64,000 bases of DNA, from positions 1-64,000 of the forward strand of contig NZ_JAFMYV010000019.1 of assembly GCF_017353185.1 (NCBI RefSeq). Reading direction: 5' to 3'. The position numbers and the translations under genes are program-made. The stretch comes from Fibrella rubiginis. GTDB taxonomy: Bacteria > Bacteroidota > Bacteroidia > Cytophagales > Spirosomataceae. Shown piece by piece: positions 19,301 through 27,346 of the stretch (the stretch's first letter is position 1; each line of letters begins with the position of its first letter). The notes under the pieces are model-generated. The model saw nothing but the letters and a program-made list of their open reading frames with translations. It was not told the origin of the DNA and did not search any database.

Positions 19301-19454
19301 AGGCCCCGGTGTTGGTGCCCTTCACGAGCACGTTAGCCCCCGGCAGGCCCGCCCCGTTGGCCGATAGCACCCGGCCTTTGATGGATTGAGCTATGGCACT
19401 GCTGGCGCAAAGCATCAGACAGAGCAACAGCCCATACAGGGTAAATTTTCTCAT
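16317..19454 (-). CDS. SusC/RagA family TonB-linked outer-membrane transporter
   Basis: 1045 residues: signal peptide (ending SSAIAQS), carboxypeptidase-like beta-sandwich (about 25-105, IKGRVLSANGAGLPGANVLV), TonB plug (about 110-235, with IRGANSIGSNNQPLFVVDGI, the SusC signature region) and a 22-strand barrel ending in SARSIGFNLGFNL. It imports an oligomeric substrate across the outer membrane together with the downstream SusD. No sigma/anti-sigma pair is adjacent. The start at 19454 (MRKFTLYGLLL) is unambiguous. Confidence 0.92.
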   Translation of the reverse strand: MRKFTLYGLLLCLMLCASSAIAQSIKGRVLSANGAGLPGANVLVKGTNTGASTNAEGGFTISASPTDRLVISYIGYVSQEVVVGNRTELELTLAEDASQLSEVVVTALGIERDKKALGYNIQELKGSELTQARPTNLVNALSGKIAGVQVTGSNGQPGASSRILIRGANSIGSNNQPLFVVDGIPIDNGSYNTAPGSTGNTNNVTVDYGNGASAINPDDIDNISVLKGANAAALYGSRAANGVILITTKSGKGSKGLGISGNLNTTFDTPFRLPNYQNDYGQGFKGQFAYVDGKGGGTNDGVDESWGPKLDGRLIPQFNSPVDPTTGVRTATPWIARPDNVKNFHEVGMTNTQNIGITGGNDKGDMRLSFTNLYQSGMYPNTNYRRQNVALNAGYNLAKNLTVRTAVNYIRDGSDNRQNLNLYWTWFGRQVDLDDLKQYTEPGTDPSQWPVQRNWNLNYWNNPYFALNKLLYANDKDRIVGNVQLIYKPLPWLTVMGRTGTDVSLDRRNTKRARSVGIPNGDFALDNVFTRESNSDFLVTADKTFSDFRATINLGGNRRYNYFERQYMYAPELKIPNLYNIGNASVARTNYNRLTEKSVNSLYAAGTFSFRDYLFLDITARNDWSSTLPAGNRSYFYPSFSGSAVLTDALGFQSSTLPYLKVRASWAQVGNDTDPYSTAQVYQAEDPWGATTTFSENNLIYNPNLRPEITRATEAGVEARLFGNRVNLEVTYYTKTTFDQILRANVPQSSGYFNTIINAGEIRNSGWEVELSGSPVKAGPFRWDVTINYARNRSEVVDLGGLPNYQINTGALLRNVILEARPGYAYGNFYGTYYRRDPSGNLIFDSKGYPVMSSDRKVIGNIMPKWTGGIQNSFTYKFLTFSTLFDMRVGGQLFAHSVNIGRYTGVLAETLPGREGGIVGEGVVEIKNADGTFSYQPNTTRVALPEDYYHNFYNRNNNEAYMFDADYVKWREARFSVALPNKWFGRTPFRGVTLSVVGRNLALLYSKVPHVDPETSYYGDGNVQGFENGNLPSARSIGFNLGFNL

Positions 19455-19789
19455 AATCAGTTGACGTTAAGATAAACAGGTTGTATTCTGATATTCTGCA
19501 CTTCCAGAAATATTCAACCGATTATTTGGTATTAAAAACGTATTACAAAATTTTCAATAACAATTATGATTTAATTAAAAAACATCTTGAAAGCATTCAA
19601 TTTTATACAGACGTAGATGATGGGCATAAAAAAGCGGTGTCAGATTTGAGCCAACACCGCATTTTTCGTGTTAAGTAGTTACACTTATATATGTGTGAAT
19701 TACGGTGGCAGGGGGTTGACGGCGTACTTATAGAAGCAGTAAGTTTACGGTCGGCTTCAGCGGTGTACATTCGCCGTTGGCCCCCTGCA
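19455..19789. other. 335-bp AT-rich intergenic region upstream of susC-like gene
   Basis: This stretch is clearly more AT-rich than its surroundings and presumably holds the susC promoter on the minus strand and the DUF3592 promoter on the plus strand (TACATTCG near 19766 resembles a -7 box). I see no gene in it. It also contains the hairpin at 19628-19666. Confidence 0.5.
19628..19666. terminator. Symmetric terminator-like hairpin
   Basis: GCGGTGT and ACACCGC (13-nt loop) flanked by six A on the left and ATTTTT on the right could terminate transcription in either direction. It lies between two divergent genes, where no terminator is expected, so it may insulate the two promoters or be left over from a lost gene. 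Confidence 0.6.
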
Positions 19790-20230
19790 ATGAATGCCGA
19801 CAAATTCTGGCTTCTTTTCTTAACCGTATTTTCTCTTGTAGGGGTTATTTGCTCAGGGATTGCCTACTGGACCTGGTCTAAAAACCGTACGCTCAAGGCC
19901 AATGGAGTTGAAACCACGGGTGTTGTCGTTGACCTTCGGCAACAATGGAAACCTGCTCCCAACCGCAGCACAGCCCTTGCAGTAGTGGTTCAGTATACTG
20001 ACGCTCAGCAACAGCCTCGTGTGTATTATTCCCAACTCTACACTACTCCGCCCCTTTTCCAGCCGGGCGAAACCGTGCGACTCTGGTATCGGCCCGAAGC
20101 GCCCAACGATGTATTGCTGGAGGGCAAAGACGAATGGCTGATACCCGCTGTTTTGGCTGGGTTTGGCCTCGTTTTTAGCCTGATCGGCTTGCCTGGTTTA
20201 GTGAAGGCACTGCTAACTAAACGGGCCTGA
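19790..20230 (+). CDS. DUF3592 domain membrane protein
   Basis: 146 residues: an N-terminal membrane helix (FWLLFLTVFSLVGVICSGIA), a small beta domain typical of DUF3592 (ANGVETTGVVVDLRQ, VVVQYTDAQQQPRVYYSQ, FQPGETVRLWYRPEAPNDVL) and a C-terminal helix (LIPAVLAGFGLVFSLIGLPG). Function unknown. The frame opens at 19691, but the ATG at 19790 puts the first helix at the N-terminus. Confidence 0.75.
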   Translation: MNADKFWLLFLTVFSLVGVICSGIAYWTWSKNRTLKANGVETTGVVVDLRQQWKPAPNRSTALAVVVQYTDAQQQPRVYYSQLYTTPPLFQPGETVRLWYRPEAPNDVLLEGKDEWLIPAVLAGFGLVFSLIGLPGLVKALLTKRA

Positions 20231-20240
20231 ACGGCAAACG

Positions 20241-20275
20241 AAAAGGCCGGAAGATCGCTCCCCCGGCCTTAAATC
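20241..20275. terminator. Bidirectional terminator between DUF3592 and MFS genes
   Basis: AAGGCCGG and CCGGCCTT form an 8-bp stem with AAAA on the left flank and TTAAAT on the right, between two convergent genes. Confidence 0.7.
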
Positions 20276-20293
20276 AGTTAGCCATTGACGTAC

Positions 20294-21544
20294 CTACAAT
20301 TGTGGCTGCCGGGCGGCTACTTCGTCGAGCGAGTGGTCTACTTTGCGGTTGCGCATAAAGAACCATAGCCCCGTGAAGGCCACGATCAAAATAATGGGGA
20401 ACGTGGTCATTCTGAGCAGCGTAGCCTGTCCGGCGGCCAGTTCAAGTGCATCACCCGCTTTGCCTGCTGCCGCCTGAATAACGCGTTCAGAGTCGATCCA
20501 GTGACCAATAATAGGCTGAAAGATAGACGTCGAGAACATTCCTACACCCCCTACAATCGACATACCAAGCGCACCGCTTAACGGAATCCGTTCGGCCACG
20601 AAGCCGATCATGGTGGGCCAGAAATAACACACGCCGATGGCGAAGAAAACAGCGGCAACGTAAGCCATTGCGCCGGTTTGGGTACTGAACAGGTAAATAC
20701 CGATGGTGGCGAAAATGGCTCCACCCAGCAACACGCCGGTTTGGTCGAGGCGGTGGATGATTGGTCCACCAAAGTACCGGCCAACGGCCATCAAACCTGT
20801 TACCAGGGCCAGAATCAGCATGGGGCTAGCGCCACTTTTGCTCATAATGAGGCCCACCCACTGCTGCGGTCCGAACTCGGAAATAGCCGTCAGCGCCATG
20901 CAGCAAAAGATAAACAGGTACAGCGGCGTGAGCATAGCCTGGAAGTTTTTGCCCAGCGACGTTACACCTTCCACGCGGGGCTTTGGAAACGCCTGTCCGA
21001 AAAACAGGAACGCATAGATGAGGGTCGGCACCATAATGGCCCAGATCTGAGCCTGCCATGAGAAACCGCCATCAGTCATAAATTTCGACAGCAGGCTACC
21101 CACCACAATGCCACCGGGGAACCACATATGGAAGCGATTCAACTGTTTGTTCATCTGCGCCCCCGAATACATGTCGGCAATCAGTGGATTACAGGCCGCT
21201 TCGGTACAGCCATTGCCGATACCGATGAACAGCGTCGAGATCAGGAGCCCCGTGTAGCCACCCGAATAAATCGTCAGCAGAATACCCAGCGTGTGGGCCA
21301 CAAAGGCTACCGTCATAATAATTCTTGGCCCCACCGTGTGGTAGACCAACCCGCCCACGATCATGGAAATGGGAAAGCCCAAAAACCACATCGAGTTGAT
21401 AAAACCCAGTTGTTCGGCGCTCAGGCCAAACTCGGTACCTAGCTGCGGCAGAATACCCGCCCGTATGCTGAAGGAAAAGGCGGTGGTGATAAGGGCAAAG
21501 CAGCTTGCCAGAAAAAGCCGCGATGGATTGACGGTTTGATTCAT
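20294..21544 (-). CDS. MFS transporter, probably for a sugar or sugar derivative
   Basis: 416 residues with about 12 membrane helices and typical MFS features (SIRAGILPQLGTEFGLSAEQ, LGFINSMWFLGFPISMIVGG, FIGIGNGCTEAACNPLIADM, FHMWFPGGIVVGSLLSKF). It starts at 21544, divergent from a Gfo/Idh/MocA oxidoreductase gene with about 220 bp between. Together with the genes to 26.9 kb this suggests uptake and oxidation of a sugar or sugar acid, but the substrate is not determined. Confidence 0.8.
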   Translation of the reverse strand: MNQTVNPSRLFLASCFALITTAFSFSIRAGILPQLGTEFGLSAEQLGFINSMWFLGFPISMIVGGLVYHTVGPRIIMTVAFVAHTLGILLTIYSGGYTGLLISTLFIGIGNGCTEAACNPLIADMYSGAQMNKQLNRFHMWFPGGIVVGSLLSKFMTDGGFSWQAQIWAIMVPTLIYAFLFFGQAFPKPRVEGVTSLGKNFQAMLTPLYLFIFCCMALTAISEFGPQQWVGLIMSKSGASPMLILALVTGLMAVGRYFGGPIIHRLDQTGVLLGGAIFATIGIYLFSTQTGAMAYVAAVFFAIGVCYFWPTMIGFVAERIPLSGALGMSIVGGVGMFSTSIFQPIIGHWIDSERVIQAAAGKAGDALELAAGQATLLRMTTFPIILIVAFTGLWFFMRNRKVDHSLDEVAARQPQL

Positions 21545-21763
21545 GATCGGAAGGAGATAGGATGATTTTAGTGAAACAAGTATTCTCGGTTTTTGTAGAA
21601 AGCAACCGAGTTCCGCTTATTACCCTGAATACAGGATGCTCTTCCGGCTAAAGTTCCGAAAAAAAAGTAAATCAAGCCTCTTTTACGATTTGATGCGATA
21701 AGGGTTGCTTCGGGGTGCCTGCCCGTCCTTACTTTGCAGCCAAGAGCCTTACCAACGTCGTTT

Positions 21764-22966
21764 ATGACTATTCAACCCGATAAGAACCCTACGTTTATTC
21801 CCTCCACTACGCACCGCAAACTCCGCATGGGCATGGTGGGCGGTAGCCTCGACGCTTTCATCGGGGCCGTGCACCGCCGCGCTGCCGTTCTCGACAATGA
21901 GATTGAACTGGTATGCGGGTCATTTAGCTCTAACCCCGAAAAATCGCGGCAGACGGGCCATGCGCTTTACCTGCCCCCTAACCGGGTTTACGATACTTTC
22001 GAAGACATGATTCTTCGGGAAAAGGAGCTTCCCGAAGGTGAGCGCATGGATTTCGTGACTATTGTGACGCCCAATCACATGCATTTCGCCCCAGCCAAAA
22101 TGGCCCTCGAAAACGGCTTCCACGTGGTCTGCGACAAGCCCATGACGCTGAACCTGGCCGAAGCCCGCGAGCTAAAACGCATTGTGGAAGAAACGGGTCT
22201 GCTCTTCTGCCTCACCCACAACTATACCGGCTACCCGATGGTGAAAGAAGCGCGGGCGATGGTGAAAGCGGGCAAGTTGGGCAAAATTCGCAAAGTCATC
22301 GTCGAATATCCGCAGGGCTGGCTGGCGCAGTTGGTGGAAGCGACGGGGCAGAAACAGGCAAGCTGGCGCACCGACCCGGCCAAATCAGGCGCAGTGGGTG
22401 GTGTGGGTGATATCGGTACGCACGCGGAAAACCTCGCCGAGTACATCACCGGCCTGAAAATCACCGAACTCTGCGCCGACCTCACCATTTTCGTGGAAGG
22501 CCGCCTGCTCGATGACGACGCCAACATGCTGCTCCGGTTCGACAATGGTGCCAAGGGACTACTCACCAACAGTCAGATTGCCAACGGCGAAGAAAATCCG
22601 TTTTCCATCCGTGTCTACGGCGAATTTGGTGGACTGGAGTGGCATCAGATGGAGCCTAACACGCTGATTTACAAGACCAACGAGGCTGGTGCCCGGCTCA
22701 TACGCACGGGTGTGGGAGACCTCTCACCCGAAGCACAGGCCAACACGCGCCTGCCCGCTGGCCACCCCGAAGCGTTTCTGGAAGCCTTCGCCAACATCTA
22801 CACGGCTTTCGCCCAAACCCTCCGCGCCCGCCTCAACGGCACCGAACCCGACCCCATCCGCCTCGATTTCCCCGGCGTGGAAGAAGGTGTTCGCGGCATG
22901 GCCTTCATTGACACCGTCGTTGCGTCGGATAAATCAGATCAGAAGTGGACGAAGTTTATTGAGTGA
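21764..22966 (+). CDS. Gfo/Idh/MocA family oxidoreductase
   Basis: 400 residues, NAD(P)-dependent sugar or inositol dehydrogenase family. A Rossmann fold near the N-terminus (RMGMVGGSLDAFIGAVHR), VTIVTPNHMHFAPAKMAL, and the EKP-type signature as VVCDKPMTLNLAEA, in which E is replaced by D (CDKP). Then GAVGGVGDIGTHAENLAEYI with the conserved D and H of the active site. The long insert after the glycine motif (AAVLDNEIELVCGSFSSNPE) is typical of the inosose-related subgroup. The start is the ATG at 21764; the frame opens at 21734. A likely promoter lies at 21705-21736 (TTG, then TACTTTG). Confidence 0.86.
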   Translation: MTIQPDKNPTFIPSTTHRKLRMGMVGGSLDAFIGAVHRRAAVLDNEIELVCGSFSSNPEKSRQTGHALYLPPNRVYDTFEDMILREKELPEGERMDFVTIVTPNHMHFAPAKMALENGFHVVCDKPMTLNLAEARELKRIVEETGLLFCLTHNYTGYPMVKEARAMVKAGKLGKIRKVIVEYPQGWLAQLVEATGQKQASWRTDPAKSGAVGGVGDIGTHAENLAEYITGLKITELCADLTIFVEGRLLDDDANMLLRFDNGAKGLLTNSQIANGEENPFSIRVYGEFGGLEWHQMEPNTLIYKTNEAGARLIRTGVGDLSPEAQANTRLPAGHPEAFLEAFANIYTAFAQTLRARLNGTEPDPIRLDFPGVEEGVRGMAFIDTVVASDKSDQKWTKFIE

Positions 22967-22970
22967 CAAA

Positions 22971-23081
22971 AGCTAAAACACAGCGTTGCACGGAGACACC
23001 CGGAGATTCACAGAGAAATGAATTCTATTGCAATGCCTCTGTGAATCTCCGGGTGTCTCCGTGCAACGCTGTGTTTTAGCT
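22971..23081. repeat. Inverted repeat 6, perfect 45-bp arms
   Basis: Arms 22971-23015 and 23037-23081 are perfect inverted complements with a 21-nt loop, and the right arm runs into CTTTTTT. Its sequence (CACGGAGACACCCGGAGATT) differs from the GCTKACGC group. It probably terminates the upstream gene, but the stem is far longer than termination needs. Confidence 0.9.
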
Positions 23082-23114
23082 CTTTTTTAACCTTTTCAAT
23101 ACAATCCCCTAATC

Positions 23115-24260
23115 ATGCAAAAAATTCAGGTTGGTGTTGTTGGCACCGGTTTTATTGGTCCCGCGCATATCGAAGCCCTCCGCCGGTTGCCCAATGTAGA
23201 AGTGGTTGCTCTCTGTGAAGTGTCGCAGGAACTGGCCGAAACGAAGGCCGCTCAGTTGGGTATTCCCCGCGCTTACACGTTCGATGAACTACTGAAGCAG
23301 GACGACATTCAGAGCATCCACATTTGTACGCCCAACTTCCTGCACTACAGTCAGTCGAAAGCGGCGTTACTGGCGGGCAAGCATGTGATCTGTGAGAAAC
23401 CACTGGCCAAAGATTTGCACGAGGCCGAAGAACTGGTCCAACTGGCCAAAAAGTCCGGTCTCGTCAACGCCGTGCATTTCAACCTGCGCTACTACCCGCT
23501 GGTGCGGCAGATGAAGGTCATGCGCGAGAAAGGTGAACTGGGCGATGTCTACAGCATCATTGGCTCGTATTTGCAGGATTGGCTTTTCTACGAAACGGAT
23601 TACAACTGGCGGCTCGAACCCGATAAATCAGGCGATTCACGTGCCATTGCCGACATTGGGTCGCACCTGATGGACATCATCGAATACGTCACGGGCCTGA
23701 AAACGACCGCCGTACTGGCCGATTTTAACACCATCCATAAGACACGGAAAAAGCCCCTGAAGCCCGTAGAGACCTATTCGGGCAAAATGCTTCAACCCGA
23801 TGACTACGCCGATGTGCCGATCAACACCGAAGACCACGCCAACGTGTTGCTCCGGTTCGACAATGGTAACCGGGGGGTCGTCACTGTGTCGCAGGTATCG
23901 GCGGGGCGCAAGAATCAGTTGAAGCTGGAGATTTCGGGGGCAAAAAAGACGTTCGCCTTTGATTCAGAATCACCCAACCAGCTCTGGATGGGCAACCGCG
24001 ACGGCTACAACCAAACCGTCACCGACGACCCCTCGCTCGTTCACGCCGAGGTACGGTCGGTGATTGGTTTCCCTGGCGGCCACAACGAAGGTTTCCCTGA
24101 CACCTCCAAGCAGATGTTCAAGGAAGTCTACGCCGCCATTGAGGCAGGCAAGCAGCCCGAAAACCCGACATACCCAACGTTTGCCGACGGCTATCGTGAG
24201 TTATTGATCTGTGAGCGTATCTTGGAATCGAACAAAAGCCAAAGCTGGGTAAACGTGTAG
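23115..24260 (+). CDS. Gfo/Idh/MocA family oxidoreductase
   Basis: 381 residues: IQVGVVGTGFIGPAHIEAL dinucleotide-binding loop, IHICTPNFLHYSQSKAAL, the canonical VICEKPLAKDLHEAEEL signature, and SRAIADIGSHLMDIIEYVTG with the active-site D and H. Cytosolic NAD(P)-dependent oxidation or reduction of a cyclic or aldose sugar (family knowledge). It lies downstream of the paralogue at 21764 and upstream of the isomerase at 24717, consistent with successive steps of one sugar pathway. Confidence 0.87.
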   Translation: MQKIQVGVVGTGFIGPAHIEALRRLPNVEVVALCEVSQELAETKAAQLGIPRAYTFDELLKQDDIQSIHICTPNFLHYSQSKAALLAGKHVICEKPLAKDLHEAEELVQLAKKSGLVNAVHFNLRYYPLVRQMKVMREKGELGDVYSIIGSYLQDWLFYETDYNWRLEPDKSGDSRAIADIGSHLMDIIEYVTGLKTTAVLADFNTIHKTRKKPLKPVETYSGKMLQPDDYADVPINTEDHANVLLRFDNGNRGVVTVSQVSAGRKNQLKLEISGAKKTFAFDSESPNQLWMGNRDGYNQTVTDDPSLVHAEVRSVIGFPGGHNEGFPDTSKQMFKEVYAAIEAGKQPENPTYPTFADGYRELLICERILESNKSQSWVNV

Positions 24261-24267
24261 ATACAAA

Positions 24268-24300
24268 AAGGCCCGGTGTTGAACCGGGCCTTGTCTATTT
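24268..24300 (+). terminator. Terminator after the second oxidoreductase
   Basis: AAGGCCCGGT and ACCGGGCCTT form a 10-bp stem with a 5-nt loop, followed by TGTCTATTTT. It starts 7 nt after the stop. Confidence 0.85.
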
Positions 24301-24424
24301 TATTTGGTTGCGCATGCTACAGGTTAGACGCGTACTTACTCTTGTGAAGGACGATACGCTTGCCTTGGTCAAATTGCTCTACGTCCAGAATTTCCTCAAA
24401 ACGGATCACATCGTCCGACAATAG

Positions 24425-24640
24425 TTACAGCACCCGCTCCATTTGGTGGTCATTGCGCTTCAACAACCGTTCATGGCGGGTTAAAATATCCGTATGCTCT
24501 TTCAAAATGACGCTATGTTCACCAAGCTTCTGGTTCACACCAACAAGCTCGTTTTTGACTCCGCGTAGTTCGTCAATAAATACATCCTGCTTGATGAGCA
24601 TCTCTGCCAGTAGCTCAACGATGCGTCCTTCATTCTGCAT
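24425..24640 (-). CDS. Small coiled-coil protein, possibly truncated by an in-frame stop
   Basis: 71 residues, almost wholly helical with heptad-like spacing (NEGRIVELLAEMLIKQDVFI, NELVGVNQKLGEHSVILKEH, TDILTRHERLLKRND). No known function. The same frame stays open for 35 codons past the TAA at 24425-24427, reading LLSDDVIRFEEILDVEQFDQ and then GKRIVLHKSKYASNL before a TAG at 24317-24319, which looks like protein. The gene may therefore have lost its tail to a nonsense change. It is antisense to the sugar genes on both sides and may be an insertion into that cluster. Confidence 0.55.
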   Translation of the reverse strand: MQNEGRIVELLAEMLIKQDVFIDELRGVKNELVGVNQKLGEHSVILKEHTDILTRHERLLKRNDHQMERVL

Positions 24641-24716
24641 AGGTATCGTAGTGGTTAGTTGTCAGCAATATAACGCTTTTACCTACTGAGTCGTTACAAC
24701 CCCAATCTTCCCAAAT

Positions 24717-25769
24717 ATGAAATCACTAAAAGGCCCCGGTATATTTTTAGCCCAGTTTATGGGTGATAATGAGCCGTTTAACAATCTCGACAGCATCGCC
24801 CGCTACATGGCCAATCTCGGCTATAAGGGCATTCAACTTCCCACTTGGGATGCACGTGTGATTGACCTGCAACAGGCCGCCGACAGTAAAACCTACTGTG
24901 ATGAACTGAAGGGTAAACTCGCCGACATTGGCGTGGAAATCACTGAGCTGTCTACCCACTTACAGAGCCAGTTGGTGGCCGTCCATCCTGCCTACGCCCC
25001 TATGTTCGACGGATTTGGTCCGGCTGAACTGGCAGGCAAACCCGCCGACCAACAGGCATGGGCGGTGAACCAGATGATGCTGGCCGCCAAAGCCAGCCAG
25101 AACCTGGGACTGACCTCGCACGTATGCTTCACAGGGGCTTTGCTATGGCCGTTTATGTATCCGTGGCCGCAACGCCCGGCGGGTCTGGTCGAGACGGGAT
25201 TTGCTGAACTGGGCAAACGCTGGAAGCCCATTCTCGACGCCTTCGATAATGCAGGTGTAAACGTAGGTTACGAACTGCACCCCGGCGAAGATGTTCACGA
25301 CGGCGTCACGTTCGAATTGTTCCTGAAAGCCGTTGGCGATCACCCCCGTGCGGGCATCAACTACGACCCCAGCCACTTTGTATTGCAGTGCCTTGATTAT
25401 CTGGAGTTTATCGACATTTACCACGAACGGATTTTTGCCTTCCACGTCAAAGATGCCGAGTTCAACCCTACTGGTCGGCAGGGAGTATATGGCGGTTTTC
25501 AGGGCTGGGTAGAGCGGGCCGGACGGTTCCGCTCCCTCGGCGACGGGCAGGTCGATTTTGCTGGTATTTTCAGCAAAATGGCGCAGTATAACTATGACGG
25601 CTGGGCCGTTCTGGAGTGGGAATGCGCTATTAAACATCCCGAACAGGGTGCCGCCGAAGGGGCACCGTTCATCCAGAACCACATGATCCGCGTTACCGAA
25701 CGCGCCTTCGACGATTTCGCCGGTTCCGGTGCCGATGAAGCGTTTAATAAGAAGGTGCTGGGATTATAA
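24717..25769 (+). CDS. Sugar phosphate isomerase/epimerase (xylose isomerase-like TIM barrel)
   Basis: 350 residues, AP endonuclease family 2 / xylose isomerase-like fold. The metal-binding residues are seen in order: E in VGYELHPGED, D and H in GINYDPSHFVL, H and D in IFAFHVKDAEF, and E in WAVLEWECAI. The N-terminus (GPGIFLAQFMGDNEPFNNLD) is family-specific. It probably isomerises or epimerises a keto-sugar made by one of the adjacent oxidoreductases. The ATG at 24717 begins the conserved N-terminus. It ends against inverted repeat 7. Confidence 0.86.
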   Translation: MKSLKGPGIFLAQFMGDNEPFNNLDSIARYMANLGYKGIQLPTWDARVIDLQQAADSKTYCDELKGKLADIGVEITELSTHLQSQLVAVHPAYAPMFDGFGPAELAGKPADQQAWAVNQMMLAAKASQNLGLTSHVCFTGALLWPFMYPWPQRPAGLVETGFAELGKRWKPILDAFDNAGVNVGYELHPGEDVHDGVTFELFLKAVGDHPRAGINYDPSHFVLQCLDYLEFIDIYHERIFAFHVKDAEFNPTGRQGVYGGFQGWVERAGRFRSLGDGQVDFAGIFSKMAQYNYDGWAVLEWECAIKHPEQGAAEGAPFIQNHMIRVTERAFDDFAGSGADEAFNKKVLGL

Positions 25770-25871
25770 CTGAGTTCAATGTTTAATGTATAAAGTCCAA
25801 CGTTGGCTGACGCGAGAGTGTGCATGCGTCAGCCAACGTTGGACTTTATACATCAAACATTGAACTCAGTT
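25768..25871. repeat. Inverted repeat 7, 46-bp arms (GGCTGACGC core)
   Basis: Arms 25768-25813 and 25826-25871 with a single mismatch: 8-nt quasi-repeats outside (TTCAATGT, TTAATGTA) and GGCTGACGC facing GCGTCAGCC inside, with a 12-nt loop. It lies between convergent genes, and two bases of the rhaT stop codon are in the right arm. Confidence 0.9.
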
Positions 25872-26904
25872 AAAGTTGGCTTCCCATGCCAATCAGCACC
25901 GTCGAGAGAATAATGATGCTCAGTCCGGTGTAGACGATGCGGAGCGTGGAGGGGCTGGAGCCTCGCCATTCGTGGAGGAAAAGGCCCCAAAGCGTGCTGA
26001 AGGTGATGATGAAGGCCATGTGTAATGTCCAGCCCGCAAACCGGAACGAGTCGCCAAGAAAGGTGTCGCCCATGCCGTAAAAGAAGAACTGAAAATACCA
26101 GGTCGTACCCGCCAGAACGGCCCACAAGTAATTATTTTTTAGAAGCTTGGAGGTATTCAGGTAATCGCCAAACGTTTTGTTGCGTGTGTTCAGGATCATG
26201 CACCAGATGAAGTTGGTGGTGAACCCGCCGAAAAGCAGGACGGGGTAAATGGCGTTGTTCTGGTAAAGCGGGTCGGTGCCGTTTTGAACAGCTAATACGG
26301 CAATGGGGTGCCCGGCTGTGAGGCCAAAGGAGAAGCAGGCGCTCAGAATACCCGATACAGTAGCCACGCCAATGCCGCGCCGTAGGTCAAATTCTGCTAC
26401 GGTAGCTTTCTGCTGTTCAGCATCCAGTTCCTTCTCTTTTTTGAAGCCCGCCAGTCCGCAAATGGCAATGCCGATAAGGCACACTACCACACCCGCCAGC
26501 GTAAACTGCCCGGTGCGGGTGGTAAGTAATTCATGAAAACGCCCTGCCCAGATGGGCGGCACCAGCGTGCCAAAGGCCGAACAGTAGCCCAGCGCTACGG
26601 CCATACCCAGCGAAATGCCCAGGTAGCGCATCGAGAGGCCGAAAGTCAGGCCGCCAATACCCCAGAGTACGCCAAAGAAGTAGGTCCAGCCGAGGGTGGC
26701 GGTATCGGCGCTCATAATAGAATCGACCAGGTGATGCACCGTCAGGCTACCCATAACCCAGGGAACGAGTATCCAGGAAGTCAGCCCGCCCACGATCCAG
26801 GCGCTTTCCCATGACCAGCCTTTTACATTGCGAAACGGAAGATAAAATGAACCGGAGGCGAAGCCGCCCAATGCGTGAAACAAAACACCCAGTATTGCAG
26901 TCAT
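25870..26904 (-). CDS. rhaT: L-rhamnose/proton symporter (RhaT family)
   Basis: 344 residues, about ten membrane helices, with RhaT family features throughout: GSFYLPFRNVKGWSWESAWI near residue 18, FGVLWGIGGLTFGLSMRYLG, ALGYCSAFGTLVPP, FFFYGMGDTFLGDSFRFAGW and LHMAFIITFSTLWGLFLHEW. It should import L-rhamnose (or a related sugar) with H+ across the inner membrane. No rhamnose isomerase, kinase or aldolase is in the window, but the cluster to its left could encode an oxidative route, and a decayed rhamnosidase-like tail lies at 13.2 kb. Confidence 0.8.
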   Translation of the reverse strand: MTAILGVLFHALGGFASGSFYLPFRNVKGWSWESAWIVGGLTSWILVPWVMGSLTVHHLVDSIMSADTATLGWTYFFGVLWGIGGLTFGLSMRYLGISLGMAVALGYCSAFGTLVPPIWAGRFHELLTTRTGQFTLAGVVVCLIGIAICGLAGFKKEKELDAEQQKATVAEFDLRRGIGVATVSGILSACFSFGLTAGHPIAVLAVQNGTDPLYQNNAIYPVLLFGGFTTNFIWCMILNTRNKTFGDYLNTSKLLKNNYLWAVLAGTTWYFQFFFYGMGDTFLGDSFRFAGWTLHMAFIITFSTLWGLFLHEWRGSSPSTLRIVYTGLSIIILSTVLIGMGSQL

Positions 26905-27023
26905 CGAGATAGGGTAGGAGGTTGGTTAGACAAGTGGGGAAGATGCATAAATCTCCGCACTTCCGCTGCCTGCACTTTCCCAGGCTTACTCAACTGGACT
27001 GCGGTCGTTTGCTATAAACGCAA

Positions 27024-27053
27024 AAAGCCCCTCGGTTGCGAGGGGCTTTCTGT
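27024..27053 (-). terminator. Terminator of the S/T-rich lipoprotein gene
   Basis: AAAGCCCCTCG and CGAGGGGCTTT form an 11-bp stem with a 4-nt loop, about 20 nt downstream of the minus-strand lipoprotein stop; the minus-strand side ends in TTT. Confidence 0.8.
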
Positions 27054-27071
27054 AAGCGGTGGCGAAGTAAA

Positions 27072-27284
27072 TTACTTCGCTGAGTCAGATGCCATTGATG
27101 ATGACATGGCTGAAGTTGATTCAGCACCGGTAGCCATCGTGGTATCCATCGACGCAGCCGATGAATCCATAGACATAGTTGACGTTGACTCAGTTGTTGA
27201 CGTAGTCTCAGCTTTCTTCTCACAGCTAGTAGCCAGAGCAAGGATTGACATTACGAACAGGGCAGATTTTGCGAAGCCTTTCAT
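27072..27284 (-). CDS. Small Ser/Thr/Met-rich lipoprotein
   Basis: 70 residues. Signal peptide with lipobox LALATSC, then EKK and a low-complexity tail of S, T, A, M and D (TTSTTESTSTMSMDSSAASM), ending SDSAK. No folded domain. Such short lipoproteins are common in this group; the methionines might bind metal, which is speculation. It is transcribed divergently from the sigma factor operon, so the two may share control. Confidence 0.75.
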   Translation of the reverse strand: MKGFAKSALFVMSILALATSCEKKAETTSTTESTSTMSMDSSAASMDTTMATGAESTSAMSSSMASDSAK

Positions 27285-27346
27285 GATCTTATGTGTTTAA
27301 ATGTTATTGGTTAACTTTCCATACGTTAATACAGGGGGATGAAGAA

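Noticed and set aside
26875..27300. Plus-strand frame of about 140 codons covering the S/T-rich lipoprotein gene
   Set aside because: The minus-strand frame has a proper signal peptide, lipobox and terminator; the plus frame is its complement.
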